A stretch of DNA of 64,000 bases, taken from positions 20,858 through 84,857 of the forward strand of contig DATIDG010000094.1 in assembly GCA_035456405.1 (NCBI GenBank). The letters run 5' to 3'. The notes under the pieces are model-generated. The model made no database searches and was not told where the DNA came from. It worked only from the letters and a program-made list of their open reading frames with translations. This stretch comes from JAGVSZ01 sp035456405. Lineage in GTDB: Bacteria > Pseudomonadota > Gammaproteobacteria > Burkholderiales > SG8-39. Positions 44,329-53,198 of this stretch are shown here, one piece after another (the first letter of the stretch is position 1; the number at the start of each line of letters is the position of its first letter). The translations under genes were made by a program, and so were the position numbers.

Positions 44329-44976
44329 TTACTTCTTCGCCGCCGGTGCCGCCGCCGCTTCCTTGCGCGTCCGGTCGATCAGCGCGTCGGCGGTGTGGAG
44401 AATCTGCTGCGGGACGCCCTGCGAGGCGACGAGATAGCGGCCGTTGATCATCAGCGCCGGCACGCCGTCGAGCCTGGAGTCGCGCACCAGCTGCTCGGCG
44501 CGCTTGAGCCTGCTTTCGACTGCGAACGACTTCAGCGCCGCCTGGAACTTGGCGACGTCGACCCCCTGTTTGCCGAGCCACTCCGCGAGCTGCCTGTCGT
44601 CGGTGATCCGCATGCGGTCCTTGTGGATCGCGTCCATGAGCGGCTTGTGCAGCTTGTCCTCGAGCTGCATCGACTCGAGCGCGTAGAACACGCGCGCGCT
44701 GAGCCGCCAGCGGTCGTTGAACGTGGCCGGGACGCGCTTGAACTGCACGTCCTTTCCGAGCTTCGGGATCCACCGGTCGAGCAGCGGCTCCAGGTCGTAG
44801 CAGTGCGGGCACTCGTACCAGAAAAACTCCACCACCTCGATCTTCCCGGGCGCGTCGGTCGCGATCGGCGGGTCGATGTAGAGGAACGGCGCCTTCGTCT
44901 GCTGGGCGACCGCGGCGGGCGCGACGACAGCGGCGGCGAGGAGCGCGGCGAGCGCGCGGATGATGCGTCCGGTCAT
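44329..44976 (-). CDS. dsbA: Periplasmic thiol:disulfide oxidoreductase DsbA
   Basis: A 215-residue exported thioredoxin-fold oxidase. A signal peptide (MTGRIIRALAALLAAAVVAP, cleaved near AVAQ) precedes the CPHC active site (Cys56-Cys59, EFFWYECPHCY); the cis-proline is in DGVPALMINGRY. It introduces disulfides into secreted proteins. The C-terminus ends in an Ala/Lys tail. The order argS, SPOR, dsbA, SDR is a familiar betaproteobacterial arrangement. It begins 11 bases after the SPOR gene. Confidence 0.93.
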   Translation of the reverse strand: MTGRIIRALAALLAAAVVAPAAVAQQTKAPFLYIDPPIATDAPGKIEVVEFFWYECPHCYDLEPLLDRWIPKLGKDVQFKRVPATFNDRWRLSARVFYALESMQLEDKLHKPLMDAIHKDRMRITDDRQLAEWLGKQGVDVAKFQAALKSFAVESRLKRAEQLVRDSRLDGVPALMINGRYLVASQGVPQQILHTADALIDRTRKEAAAAPAAKK

Positions 44977-44987
44977 TTGTCTACCCT

Positions 44988-45560
44988 TCAGTTCTTGATC
45001 TTCACGAGCGAGGCGTCGATCGCGTTCTGCGCCAGCGTCTGGCGCACCCGGTTGATCTCGTCGAGCTGGGTGTAGGGGCCGAGCCGGACGCGGTACCAGG
45101 TGCCCTTGTCGGGCAGGTTGGCAGGCTCGACGCTCGCCTGCAGCCCCATTAACGCGAGACGCGCCTTCAGGTTGTCCGCGTCGGCCGGATTCTGGAACGC
45201 GCCCGCCTGGACGAAGTAGAGGTCCCGCGGCGTTCCCGACTTGTCGGCCTGCCGCGCGGCCGCGCTCTTCAGCTCGCGGTCGCTGACCGGCTCTTCCTGG
45301 CCGGGCAGGATCTTGTAGAAGTCGAACTTCGGCTTCTCGGCCGCACCCGTCTTCGCGGCGTCGGCGAGCTTCTGGTCGGCCTGGGGCGGCGTCCCGCGCG
45401 GCTGCGTCTTGGTCAGGAACGGCACCGGCGCGTTGGTCACGTAGATCGCCGCCACGGTGGCGATCGCGAGGCCGAGCACCAGTCCGATGAAGATGCCGAG
45501 CAGGGTGCCGCCCACGGGCTTTCTCTTCTTCTCGCGCGGGCGGGGCTTGTGGTCTCTCAC
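44988..45560 (-). CDS. SPOR-domain cell-division protein
   Basis: A 190-residue inner-membrane protein with a basic cytoplasmic start (MRDHKPRPREKKRKPVGG), one transmembrane helix (about 20-43) and a C-terminal SPOR domain (about 112-188: YFVQAGAFQNPADADNLKARL and GTWYRVRLGPYTQ). SPOR domains bind denuded septal peptidoglycan; the layout is FtsN-like. The start is GTG at 45560, 9 bases after argS. Confidence 0.9.
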   Translation of the reverse strand: MRDHKPRPREKKRKPVGGTLLGIFIGLVLGLAIATVAAIYVTNAPVPFLTKTQPRGTPPQADQKLADAAKTGAAEKPKFDFYKILPGQEEPVSDRELKSAAARQADKSGTPRDLYFVQAGAFQNPADADNLKARLALMGLQASVEPANLPDKGTWYRVRLGPYTQLDEINRVRQTLAQNAIDASLVKIKN

Positions 45561-45569
45561 TCTTGCGGG

Positions 45570-47219
45570 CTACATCCGTTCGGGCGCGCTCACGCCGAGG
45601 ACGGCGAGGCCGTTCGCGAGCACCTGCTTCACGGCCGCCGAGAGCGCAAGTCGCGCGAGCCGCGCGTCGGTCTCGGGGACGAGAACGCGCACCGCATTAT
45701 AGTAACTGTGGAACTCGCCAGCCAACTCGCGCAGGTAGAAGGCGACGAGGTGGGGCGCGAGCTCGTCGGCAGCCTCGTCGAGCACGTCGGGAAACTCGGC
45801 GAGGCGCCCGAGCAGCGCCAGCTCGCGCGGCTCGGTGAGCTGATCGAGCGGGACTGCCGCGAACGACGCCGGATCGCCCGGGAAGCGCGCGCGCGATTCT
45901 TCGAGCATCCGGCAGACGCGCGCGTGCGCGTACTGCACGTAGTAGACCGGGTTCTCCTCCGACTGCGACTTCGCCAGGTCGATGTCGAAGACGAACTCCG
46001 TGTCCGCCTTGCGCGATACCAGGAAGAAGCGCACCGCGTCGCGCCCGACCTCGTCGATGAGGTCGCGCACCGTGACGTAGCTGCCCGCGCGCTTGGAGAT
46101 CTTCATCTCCTCGCCGCCCTTCATCACCGTGACCAGCTTGTGCAGGACGTAGTCGGGGTAGCCGGCGGGGATGCCGATCCTGAGCGCCTGCAGCCCCGCG
46201 CGCACGCGCACGACGGTGCTGTGGTGATCCATGCCCTGCACGTTGATCACCTTGCCGAAGCCGCGCTCCCATTTGGTGACGTGATAGGCGACGTCGGGCA
46301 CGAAGTACGTGTACCCGCCCTCCGACTTGCGCATCACGCGGTCCTTGTCGTCTCCGTAGTCGGTCGTGCGCAGCCACAGCGCGCCGTCCTTCTCGTAGGT
46401 CTTGCCAGAGGCGACGAGCCTCGCGACCGTTGCCTCGACGCGGCCATCGGTGTAGAGCGAGCTTTCGAGGTAGTAGTTGTCGAACTTAACGCCGAACGCC
46501 TGCAGGTCCGTGTCCTGCTCGCGGCGCAGCGCGGCCACCGCGAAGCGGCGGATCGACTCGATGTCGCCGAGATCGTGGCCCACCTCGTCGAGGTAGCTCT
46601 GAGCGATCTCGCGGATGTACTCGCCGTGGTACCCGTCCTCGGGGAAGTGCGCGTGCTCGCCGAGCAGCTCCTGCGCGCGCGCGCGCACCGAGATGGCGAG
46701 GTTCTGGATCTGCTGTCCGGCGTCGTTGTAGTAGAACTCGCGCGACACGTGCCACCCCTGCCGCTCGAGAAGCCCCGCGATGGCGTCGCCGAGCGCCGCC
46801 TGGCGGCCGTGGCCGACGTGCAGCGGCCCGGTCGGGTTGGCGGACACGAACTCGACCATAACGTTGCGGCCTTGCCCGCGATCGGAGTGCCCGTAGGCGG
46901 CGCCGCGCTCGACGATCGTGCGGGCGACGCGCTGCTTCGCGGCGGGCTTGAGACGGAAGTTGATGAAGCCTGGCCCCGCGATCTCGGGGCGCTCGATCCA
47001 CTCCGACGCGGGCAGCGCCGCGAGGAGCTGCTCGGCGACCTTGCGGGGCGGCGCTTTCAGCGTCTTGGCGAGCTGCAGCGCGACGGTCGTCGCGTAGTCA
47101 CCATGGGCCGGGTCCCGCGGACGCTCGAAGATGACCGCGTCCGCGGGCGCCTCCGGTGCGACCGTAGCGAGCGCGCGGGCCACGAGGTCGGTGAGATGGG
47201 CGCGGGTTTCTGCGGACAT
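45570..47219 (-). CDS. argS: Arginyl-tRNA synthetase
   Basis: A 549-residue class I synthetase. The HIGH-type motif is ANPTGPLHVGHGRQ (near residue 125) and the KMSKS-like loop reads MKISKRAG (near 370); the N-terminal Add1 and C-terminal DALR anticodon-binding domain (YYNAVRVL) are present. ATG at 47219 (MSAETRAHL) is chosen; the frame is open upstream but unlike the family. It heads the argS-SPOR-dsbA-SDR operon. Bases 47220-47412 are non-coding and divergent to the DUF6455-like gene. Confidence 0.95.
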   Translation of the reverse strand: MSAETRAHLTDLVARALATVAPEAPADAVIFERPRDPAHGDYATTVALQLAKTLKAPPRKVAEQLLAALPASEWIERPEIAGPGFINFRLKPAAKQRVARTIVERGAAYGHSDRGQGRNVMVEFVSANPTGPLHVGHGRQAALGDAIAGLLERQGWHVSREFYYNDAGQQIQNLAISVRARAQELLGEHAHFPEDGYHGEYIREIAQSYLDEVGHDLGDIESIRRFAVAALRREQDTDLQAFGVKFDNYYLESSLYTDGRVEATVARLVASGKTYEKDGALWLRTTDYGDDKDRVMRKSEGGYTYFVPDVAYHVTKWERGFGKVINVQGMDHHSTVVRVRAGLQALRIGIPAGYPDYVLHKLVTVMKGGEEMKISKRAGSYVTVRDLIDEVGRDAVRFFLVSRKADTEFVFDIDLAKSQSEENPVYYVQYAHARVCRMLEESRARFPGDPASFAAVPLDQLTEPRELALLGRLAEFPDVLDEAADELAPHLVAFYLRELAGEFHSYYNAVRVLVPETDARLARLALSAAVKQVLANGLAVLGVSAPERM

Positions 47220-47412
47220 GAGCGGGGGCGCATGCTGCGCCGCGGAAAGGCCGCGCATTATACCGGACCCCCTTGGCGCAAGACCGTGGCGCCGCATAGG
47301 CTTTTCGCCCTGCGGACCGCTGCGGGCAGGGCCCGGGCATGATCAGGATCAAAGCACGCTATTGAGCGAACGATCAATATGCGCCCATCTTCTCGTGCGG
47401 AAGGAGACGGCC

Positions 47413-47748
47413 ATGTCGGGAATGATTGTGAGCGTGCTGATCGGCGCGGCGCTGGTCGCGCTGACCGTGTTGGCGGCGCGTGCCCTGTGGGTGATGTGGC
47501 GCGCGGCCATGATCGAGGAGCGCCCCGTGCTGATGCACCGCATGCTCCAGCGCCAGGGCGTGACGATCGCTGGCGTCGAGGACTACGCGACGCTCGAGCG
47601 GGCGTGCTATGCGGCGCGCCGCTGCGTCGCCTGCCGCGACCTGGAGACGTGCAAGGCCTGGCTGGACGGCGGCAAGACCGAAGGCTACGAGGCGTTCTGC
47701 CCGAACGTCGAGTTCATCCGTGAGCTGAAGGTCAAGCAGGCGGCGTAG
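47413..47748 (+). CDS. DUF6455-like membrane-anchored cysteine protein
   Basis: A 111-residue protein with one N-terminal transmembrane helix (residues 4-28) and a cytoplasmic or periplasmic domain with a cysteine set: CYAARRCVACRDLETCKAW and FCPN (five cysteines), resembling the DUF6455 family. The cysteines suggest metal or cluster binding. AAGGAGA six bases before the ATG is a good ribosome site. Function unknown. Confidence 0.75.
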   Translation: MSGMIVSVLIGAALVALTVLAARALWVMWRAAMIEERPVLMHRMLQRQGVTIAGVEDYATLERACYAARRCVACRDLETCKAWLDGGKTEGYEAFCPNVEFIRELKVKQAA

Positions 47749-47769
47749 ACGCCAGCGTCGCCACCGGGC

Positions 47770-48198
47770 TCACGGCCGCCCTGGCGGACGGTCGCGGGAC
47801 GGGATGCGGGCCATCCACATCGCCAGCAGCACGCCGAACACGGCAAGCGCGATCTGCATCCGGCCGTCCTCCACCGCGAACACGATCGAGGCGGTCAGCG
47901 TGACCGCCATCAGCGCGATCGCGGTCCACTTGGTCCGGTACGGGATCGAGCGGTACTGGCGCCACTCGCGGATCGTCGGGCCGAACAGCCGGTTGTTGAG
48001 CAGCCAGTTGTAGAACCGGGTCGACGCGCGCGCATAGCACGCAGCCGCCAGCAGCAGGAACGGCGTGGTCGGCAGGACCGGCAGGAATGCGCCCAGGACA
48101 CCGAGACCGACGAAGCCGGTACCCGCCACGACGAGCGCGACGCGCACCGCGCGCGACGGGTGCACGTCGGTCTCGTGGCTGTAATCCTGGATCTGCAT
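47770..48198 (-). CDS. YbaN-family (DUF454) inner-membrane protein
   Basis: A 142-residue protein with about three transmembrane helices. The family signature FLPVLPTTPFLLLAAACYARAS (residues 38-59) followed by YNWLLNNRLFGPTIREW is clear. YbaN/DUF454 proteins are widespread and uncharacterised. Convergent with the DUF6455-like gene. It stands alone; the 81-base gap to the bactofilin gene (48199-48279) may carry its promoter. Confidence 0.88.
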   Translation of the reverse strand: MQIQDYSHETDVHPSRAVRVALVVAGTGFVGLGVLGAFLPVLPTTPFLLLAAACYARASTRFYNWLLNNRLFGPTIREWRQYRSIPYRTKWTAIALMAVTLTASIVFAVEDGRMQIALAVFGVLLAMWMARIPSRDRPPGRP

Positions 48199-48279
48199 CG
48201 GGCGCGCTCACCGAACGCGCCCGACTGTAATGCCCTCGTCCCCCGGAGGGCAACCCGGCAGATCAAACTCTATCCGCGT

Positions 48280-48825
48280 TTAGCGCGCGGCAGCCTCGAC
48301 CGGCTTGGCCGTCGATGCGAGGACCGCGGCCTTCTGCGTGCCGAGGGCGGCTACGTCACCCGCGACCTCGCCGCCTTCCTCGATGACGATGCGGCCGTAG
48401 CGGATCTTCCCCGATACCTTGCCGGTGGGATGGATGACGAGCTGCTTGCGGCAGGTCAGCTCGCCGTCGAAGCGTCCCCGGATCTCCGCGATATCCACGC
48501 CGACGGTGCCATGGAACGAGCCGTTCTCGGCGATCTGCATCACGCGGCTGTCCATCGAGGCCTCGACCCGGCCCTCGACGACGAGCGTGTCGCAGTCGGT
48601 GATCTCGGCGCCTTTCAGCTTGATGTCCGGCCCGACGATCAGGCGGCTGCCTTTCGTTTCCTCGACCTTCGGCCGCGGCGCCGGCGTATCGGCGTCGGGC
48701 TTGGACGTCTCCGCGCGCGCGGGCTCGACCGGCGTTGGCGGCTGATTCGCTACTGGCGCGTCGAAGCTCCGCTGCTCGCGGCGCTGGCGGTCGGCCGGGT
48801 TGAACAGCCCCTGTCTGTTGAGCAT
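48280..48825 (-). CDS. Bactofilin (polymer-forming cytoskeletal protein)
   Basis: A 181-residue bactofilin. A disordered, proline-rich N-tail (residues 20-62) is followed by the DUF583 beta-helix core (about 65-165; LIVGPDIKLKGAEI, LVVEGRVEASM, GKVSGKIRYGRIVIEEGGEV). These proteins form filaments that position cell-wall or polar machinery. The ATG at 48825 has GGAGGAAGC upstream, a strong ribosome site. A further 235 bases, to 49060, carry only likely promoter sequence. Confidence 0.88.
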   Translation of the reverse strand: MLNRQGLFNPADRQRREQRSFDAPVANQPPTPVEPARAETSKPDADTPAPRPKVEETKGSRLIVGPDIKLKGAEITDCDTLVVEGRVEASMDSRVMQIAENGSFHGTVGVDIAEIRGRFDGELTCRKQLVIHPTGKVSGKIRYGRIVIEEGGEVAGDVAALGTQKAAVLASTAKPVEAAAR

Positions 48826-49060
48826 GCTTCCTCCTTGGTTTGGTTGGGTCGTCGGTAGTCGTCGGTAAAGGTACACCCTCACAGCAAGGTCCGTGCCTTT
48901 TCGTGCTTCCCTCTTAGGCACGCACCGACCCGGATCCGATTTGTCGTCCTGCGACGACGGAGCATGGGAATGCGTTTGCCAACCCGCTGTTTCGGAGGCA
49001 GACTCGATGTCGCTCGGGCACGACAGCGATTGCCGCGCCGGGGCATGCTAACTGAATGAG

Positions 49061-49567
49061 ATGACTGCGAACCTCGACCTGCGCCTCGCAACGCTCGACG
49101 ACGCCGCAGAGATCGCGGCGATGTCCCGCGACCTGATCGAGATGGGTCTCGGCTGGACGTGGACCGCCGCCCGCGTCGCGCGCAACATCCGCAGCGCGAG
49201 CACGCTGACCGTCGTGGCGGGCGCGCCGGGCCGCCTTGCGGGTTTTGCGATCATGTACTTCGGCGACGAGCATGCGCATCTCAGCCTCCTCGCAGTGCGG
49301 CCGCAGTGGCAGCGCGCCGGCCTCGGACGGCGCCTCGTCGGATGGCTCGAGGAGTCGGCCCTCACCGCGGGTATCGGCACCGTACGCCTCGAGCTGCGCG
49401 CCAGCAATCGCGCCGCGCGCCGCTTCTACGCGCGGCTCGGCTTCGCCGAGGTCGCGCGAGTGCCCGCCTATTACGGCGGCGTCGAGACGGCGGTGCGCAT
49501 GTCGCGCGACATCCGGCGCGGGACCGCCGGCCCGGTGCCCGACCTCGGGCGCTTGCTGCGCCGGTAG
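49061..49567 (+). CDS. GNAT-family N-acetyltransferase (RimI-like)
   Basis: A 168-residue GNAT acetyltransferase. The acetyl-CoA loop is LAVRPQWQRAGLGRRLV (about residues 76-92; Q/RxxGxG/A), and the C-terminal RRFYARLGFAEVAR is typical of RimI-type enzymes. It probably acetylates an amine or N-terminus. It is 48 bases before the bTHX gene on the same strand; co-transcription is possible. Confidence 0.85.
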   Translation: MTANLDLRLATLDDAAEIAAMSRDLIEMGLGWTWTAARVARNIRSASTLTVVAGAPGRLAGFAIMYFGDEHAHLSLLAVRPQWQRAGLGRRLVGWLEESALTAGIGTVRLELRASNRAARRFYARLGFAEVARVPAYYGGVETAVRMSRDIRRGTAGPVPDLGRLLRR

Positions 49568-49615
49568 CGCGCCGCGAATTACACTTCACCCCTCCGTTCC
49601 CCACTGATCGAAACC

Positions 49616-49726
49616 ATGGGCAAAGGCGACAAGCGCACCCGCCGCGGCAAGCTCTTCACCGGCTCGCACGGCAATACCCGCTCGCGGAAGACCAACCGGT
49701 CGGTGCGGCCGAAGAAGCGTCGATAG
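49616..49726 (+). CDS. 30S ribosomal protein bTHX
   Basis: A 36-residue, highly basic peptide starting MGKGDKRTRRGKLFTGSHGN and ending RPKKRR. This opening is the signature of the bacterial THX (bS31-type) ribosomal protein, first known from Thermus and common in betaproteobacteria. It binds near the 16S rRNA head region. Too short for most gene finders. It sits 14 bases before the RidA-like gene on the same strand. Confidence 0.92.
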   Translation: MGKGDKRTRRGKLFTGSHGNTRSRKTNRSVRPKKRR

Positions 49727-49740
49727 CACGACACCAGAGG

Positions 49741-50223
49741 ATGGGCGTCGAGGCGAAGCTGCGCGAGCTCGGCCTGACGTTGCCCGCGCCGACGAAGGCA
49801 CCGCCCGGCGTGAAGCTCCCGTTTGTCTGGGTGCGCATCGTCGGCGATCGCGGTCTCGTCTCGGGACACGGCCCGACGAATCCCGACGGCACCCTGGCGC
49901 CGCCATTCGGCAAGATCGGCGCCGAGGTCACTCTCGACCAGGGCTATGCGGCGGCGCGGCGCACTGCGCTCGCGATCCTCGCCAGTCTCAAGCGGGAGCT
50001 CGGCGATCTCGACCGTGTCGATCGCTGGGTGCGCGCCTTCGGCATGGTGAACGCTGCGCCCGGCTTTGACCGCCAGCCCACGGTGATCAATGGCTTCTCC
50101 GACCTGGTCCTCGAGCTCTGGGGGCCGGACCGCGGCCAGCACGCCCGCAGCGCCGTGGGCATGGCGGAGCTGCCGTTCGGCATGCCGGTCGAGATCGAGG
50201 CGGAGGTGCTGCTGCGGCGCTGA
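49741..50223 (+). CDS. RidA/YjgF-family protein
   Basis: A 160-residue trimeric-fold RidA-family protein. Family features are SGHGPTNPDGT, VTLDQGYAAARRTALAILASLK, the RVDRWVRAFGMVNAAPGF stretch (RidA Arg region VR) and a C-terminal VEIEAEV strand. RidA enzymes deaminate reactive enamines/imines, but this longer subgroup is uncharacterised. Start ATG at 49741, 14 bases after bTHX; an upstream in-frame part (49616 region) belongs to another frame. Convergent with the methyltransferase. Confidence 0.82.
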   Translation: MGVEAKLRELGLTLPAPTKAPPGVKLPFVWVRIVGDRGLVSGHGPTNPDGTLAPPFGKIGAEVTLDQGYAAARRTALAILASLKRELGDLDRVDRWVRAFGMVNAAPGFDRQPTVINGFSDLVLELWGPDRGQHARSAVGMAELPFGMPVEIEAEVLLRR

Positions 50224-50233
50224 GCCCGGATAC

Positions 50234-50788
50234 TCAGCGCGCCGGGACGGTCCAGAAGTGGATCTCGTGCCGCCGGCCGTTCACGATCAACGTTTCGGTG
50301 CGGTCGGGCAGCCAGTCGCCGATTCGGTATTCGTGCGACACGACGCGCGTGCCCGGCTTGAGCTCGCGCGCGAGCTTCGGCTGGAGCTTCGCATTGACGG
50401 TGGGGAAGAGATAGAGCGCCACCACCGTGGCGTCGCGCAAGTCGGTCTCGAATAGATCCTCGATGCGGAACGCGACGCGGTCGGCGACCCCGACGCGCTC
50501 GGCGATCGCGCGCGCGTCGCGGACCCACACCGGGTTGAGCTCGATTCCCACGCCCCGCGCGCCGTAACGCTGCGCGGCGGTGATCACGATGCGGCCGTCG
50601 CCCGAGCCGAGGTCGTACACCACGTCGTCCTTGCCGACCCGAGTCAGCTCGAGCATGCGCTCGACGACGGGCATCGGCGTCGGCACGTAGTTGATGTCCG
50701 GCGCGCGATCCTGCGCAGCCGCGCTGCCCGCGCAAAGGACCACTGCCAGCAGGAGGACGCGCCGCTCAGAAGTCGATCGGATCGACAT
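50234..50788 (-). CDS. Exported class I SAM methyltransferase-like protein
   Basis: A 184-residue protein with a cleavable signal peptide (MSIRSTSERRVLLLAVVLC, cleavage near SAAAQ) followed by a Rossmann methyltransferase fold: motif I VVYDLGSGDGRIVI (about residues 56-69), VGIELNP, and FRIEDLFETD. SAM is not known in the periplasm, so export of this fold is puzzling; it may bind another ligand. It overlaps the end of priA by 23 bases on the same strand. Confidence 0.8.
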   Translation of the reverse strand: MSIRSTSERRVLLLAVVLCAGSAAAQDRAPDINYVPTPMPVVERMLELTRVGKDDVVYDLGSGDGRIVITAAQRYGARGVGIELNPVWVRDARAIAERVGVADRVAFRIEDLFETDLRDATVVALYLFPTVNAKLQPKLARELKPGTRVVSHEYRIGDWLPDRTETLIVNGRRHEIHFWTVPAR

Positions 50789-52919
50789 CGAGATGCCAGC
50801 GCACGGCGCCGGCCTTGAGCGAGTAGAGCGTTTCGACCCAGGTGCGCAGGAACGCGTGCAGCGCCGGGCGTGCAGGCGACTGCAGCAGCACCTGCGCGCG
50901 CGCCTTGCCTGCGAGCTTCGCGAGCGTCATCGGCACCGGATCGTACACGGTCACGCCTTCGCGGGCCGCGGGGGCCTGGGCCAGCGCGCGGGCGAGGAAG
51001 GCAAGCGCGTCCTTCATCTCCGCGCTCTCGGAGCGCAGTGCCGCCTCGTGCACTGCCGGCGGGAAGCCCGCGGCGCGCCGCTCGTCGATCTGCGCCTCCG
51101 CGAAGCCGGTGAAGTCGTGGCGAACGAGCGCCTGGTAGAGCGGATGCCCGGGGTAGCGCGTCTGCACCAGCACCTCGCCGGGCAGGTCGGCGCGCCCGGC
51201 CCGGCCCGCCACCTGGTAGAGCTGCGCAAACAGTCGTTCGGGCGCGCGGTAGTCGGCCGCGACGAGCGCCGCATCCGCGTTCAGCACGCCGACCAGCGTC
51301 ACGCGCGGGAAGTCGTGTCCTTTCGCGAGGATCTGGGTGCCCAGGAGGATGTCGGCGTCGCCCGATTCGATCGCGCGCCGCATCGCCTCCCAGCGGCCCT
51401 TGGCGCGCGTCGAGTCGCTGTCGATGCGCAGGCACCGCGCCCGCGGGAAGCGTGCCGCGAGCGCCTCCTCGATGCGCTGCGTGCCGCGGCCGAACGGCAC
51501 GAGGTCGATGTTGCCGCAGGTCGGACAGTGGCGGGGGATCGGCTGCATCTCGCCGCAGTGGTGGCAGCGCAGCCGTCGGTCCGCGATGTGCAGCACCAGG
51601 TGCGCGGTGCAGCGGGGACAGCCGCCGGTCCAGCCGCATGCATTGCACACGAGCACCGGCGCGTAGCCGCGCCGATTGAGGAACACGAGCGCCTGCTCGC
51701 CGCGCGCGAGCCGCGCATCGATCGCGGTCGCCAGGGCGCTCGAGACGCCGTCGGCGCCGGAGTCGGTGCGGGTGTCCACCAGCCGCACCTCGGGAAGCCG
51801 GGCGCCGGTGCGCGCCCGCTCGGGCAGCTCGAGCCGCCTGTAGCGGCCGGCGCGCGCGTGCGAGTAGCTCTCGAGCGACGGCGTGGCCGACCCGAGCACG
51901 ACGGGCGCGCGGGCCGCGTGCGCGCGGTAGACCGCGAGGTCGCGGGCGGAGTACCGCAGCCCCTCCTGCTGCTTGAACGAAGCGTCGTGCTCCTCGTCGA
52001 CGACGACGAGGCCGAGCCGCGCGAACGGCGCGAACACCGCGAGCCGCGTGCCGAGCACGATGCGGGCGGCGCCGGACTGGGCCGCGAGCCATCCGGCGGC
52101 GCGCTCGTTCTCCGCAGCGGCGCTCGTGAGCGTGACCACGCGCGCGCCGGGGAAGCGGCGGGCGAATTGGGCGGCGAGCTGCGGCGTGAGATTGATCTCC
52201 GGAACCAGCACCAGCGCCTGCGCGCCGCGCGCGAGCGCCGCCGCGATGCAGTGCAGGTAGACCTCCGTCTTGCCGCTTCCGGTGATGCCGAGCAGCAGGA
52301 ACGGCTCGTACCGGCCGAGGGCTGCGGCGATCGCAGCGACGGCGGTTTCCTGCGCGGCAGTCAGGGTCTCCTCCTCGACGAGGCGCGGCGTCGTTGCGGG
52401 CGCCGCGCACGGCACGACCAGCCCGTCGTTGATGAGCCCGCGCAGCGCAGGGCTCGAACCGAGCGTGTCGGCGGCAAGCGCACCGGACGCGAGCCGCTCG
52501 AGGAGCGCGCGCCTGGCGCGGCTCCGAGCGGGCAGGGTCTCGAGCGCGGCGCGTCCCGCATCCGTGATCGCGAACGCTTCCGGCGGCAGAGAGAGCGGCC
52601 GGGTGCGCCGCAGCCGCGGCGGCAGCGCGGCATGGATCGCCTCGCCCAGAGGCCGGTGGTAATAGTCGGCGGCGAAGCGCGCGAGCTCCAGCCAGTCGCG
52701 CGGCAGCGGCGGGGCGTCGCGGAGGACTGCCCCGGCGGCGCGAAGCTTGTCTGCGGGGACGGCGGTCGCGGCGCCGACCTCGATAATCACGCCGACGACG
52801 GCACGCGAACCGAACGGGACGACGACGCGCCGACCGATGTCGGCTGCGTCCGCGTCATCGCAGATGTAGTCGAAGAGCCGCGGCAGCGGGACGTCGAGCG
52901 CGACGCGCAGGATGGTCAT
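50766..52919 (-). CDS. priA: Primosomal protein N' (replication restart helicase)
   Basis: A 717-residue superfamily-2 helicase that reloads the replisome at stalled forks. The N-terminal 3'-DNA-binding domain (1-100) precedes Walker A GITGSGKT (211-218), DEEH near 322, and an insertion with eight cysteines (CNACGWTGGCPRC and HHCGEMQ then CPTCGN, about 441-485) that bind two zincs. The C-terminal AGRAGR motif VI is near 555. ATG at 52919. Divergent from nothing; hemE lies 279 bases upstream on the same strand. Confidence 0.95.
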   Translation of the reverse strand: MTILRVALDVPLPRLFDYICDDADAADIGRRVVVPFGSRAVVGVIIEVGAATAVPADKLRAAGAVLRDAPPLPRDWLELARFAADYYHRPLGEAIHAALPPRLRRTRPLSLPPEAFAITDAGRAALETLPARSRARRALLERLASGALAADTLGSSPALRGLINDGLVVPCAAPATTPRLVEEETLTAAQETAVAAIAAALGRYEPFLLLGITGSGKTEVYLHCIAAALARGAQALVLVPEINLTPQLAAQFARRFPGARVVTLTSAAAENERAAGWLAAQSGAARIVLGTRLAVFAPFARLGLVVVDEEHDASFKQQEGLRYSARDLAVYRAHAARAPVVLGSATPSLESYSHARAGRYRRLELPERARTGARLPEVRLVDTRTDSGADGVSSALATAIDARLARGEQALVFLNRRGYAPVLVCNACGWTGGCPRCTAHLVLHIADRRLRCHHCGEMQPIPRHCPTCGNIDLVPFGRGTQRIEEALAARFPRARCLRIDSDSTRAKGRWEAMRRAIESGDADILLGTQILAKGHDFPRVTLVGVLNADAALVAADYRAPERLFAQLYQVAGRAGRADLPGEVLVQTRYPGHPLYQALVRHDFTGFAEAQIDERRAAGFPPAVHEAALRSESAEMKDALAFLARALAQAPAAREGVTVYDPVPMTLAKLAGKARAQVLLQSPARPALHAFLRTWVETLYSLKAGAVRWHLDVDPIDF

Positions 52920-53198
52920 CGCATGCCGGCGGGTGCGGAGCTAAAGCGGAATCGAGAAAAGCGGCGGTAAGTGATCGCAGCGAAAGCCGGTTTAAGTTCT
53001 TTTCACAGTTTCTGTGGATAAGACTGTGAGTAAGGCTGCCACGACACCGTAACGTGCCAGACACAAAGGAAAAAACTTCGCCGCACAAATTCTCGGCGCG
53101 CGCGAAACCGCTTTGGGATCAACGGGCTGCGCAGGGTCCACGAAGGGAGCGCCCGGGAGAGGCAGGATTCATGCGGATTGCGCGGGAGTGTGAATAAG
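52920..53198. promoter_or_regulatory. AT-richer gap with DnaA-box-like repeats upstream of priA
   Basis: This 279-base gap between hemE and priA is noticeably less GC-rich than its surroundings. It holds an exact DnaA box, TGTGGATAA (53013-53021, reverse complement TTATCCACA), a near copy TGTGAGTAA at 53025-53033, and TGTGAATAA at 53189-53197, all in one orientation. It must also contain the priA promoter. Whether DnaA binds is untested; such clusters can mark the origin region or DnaA regulation of priA. Confidence 0.6.

Noticed and set aside
47220..47412. A small RNA or leader in the argS upstream gap
   Set aside because: No conserved secondary structure or T-box-like element was seen; promoters for the divergent genes are enough to explain it.
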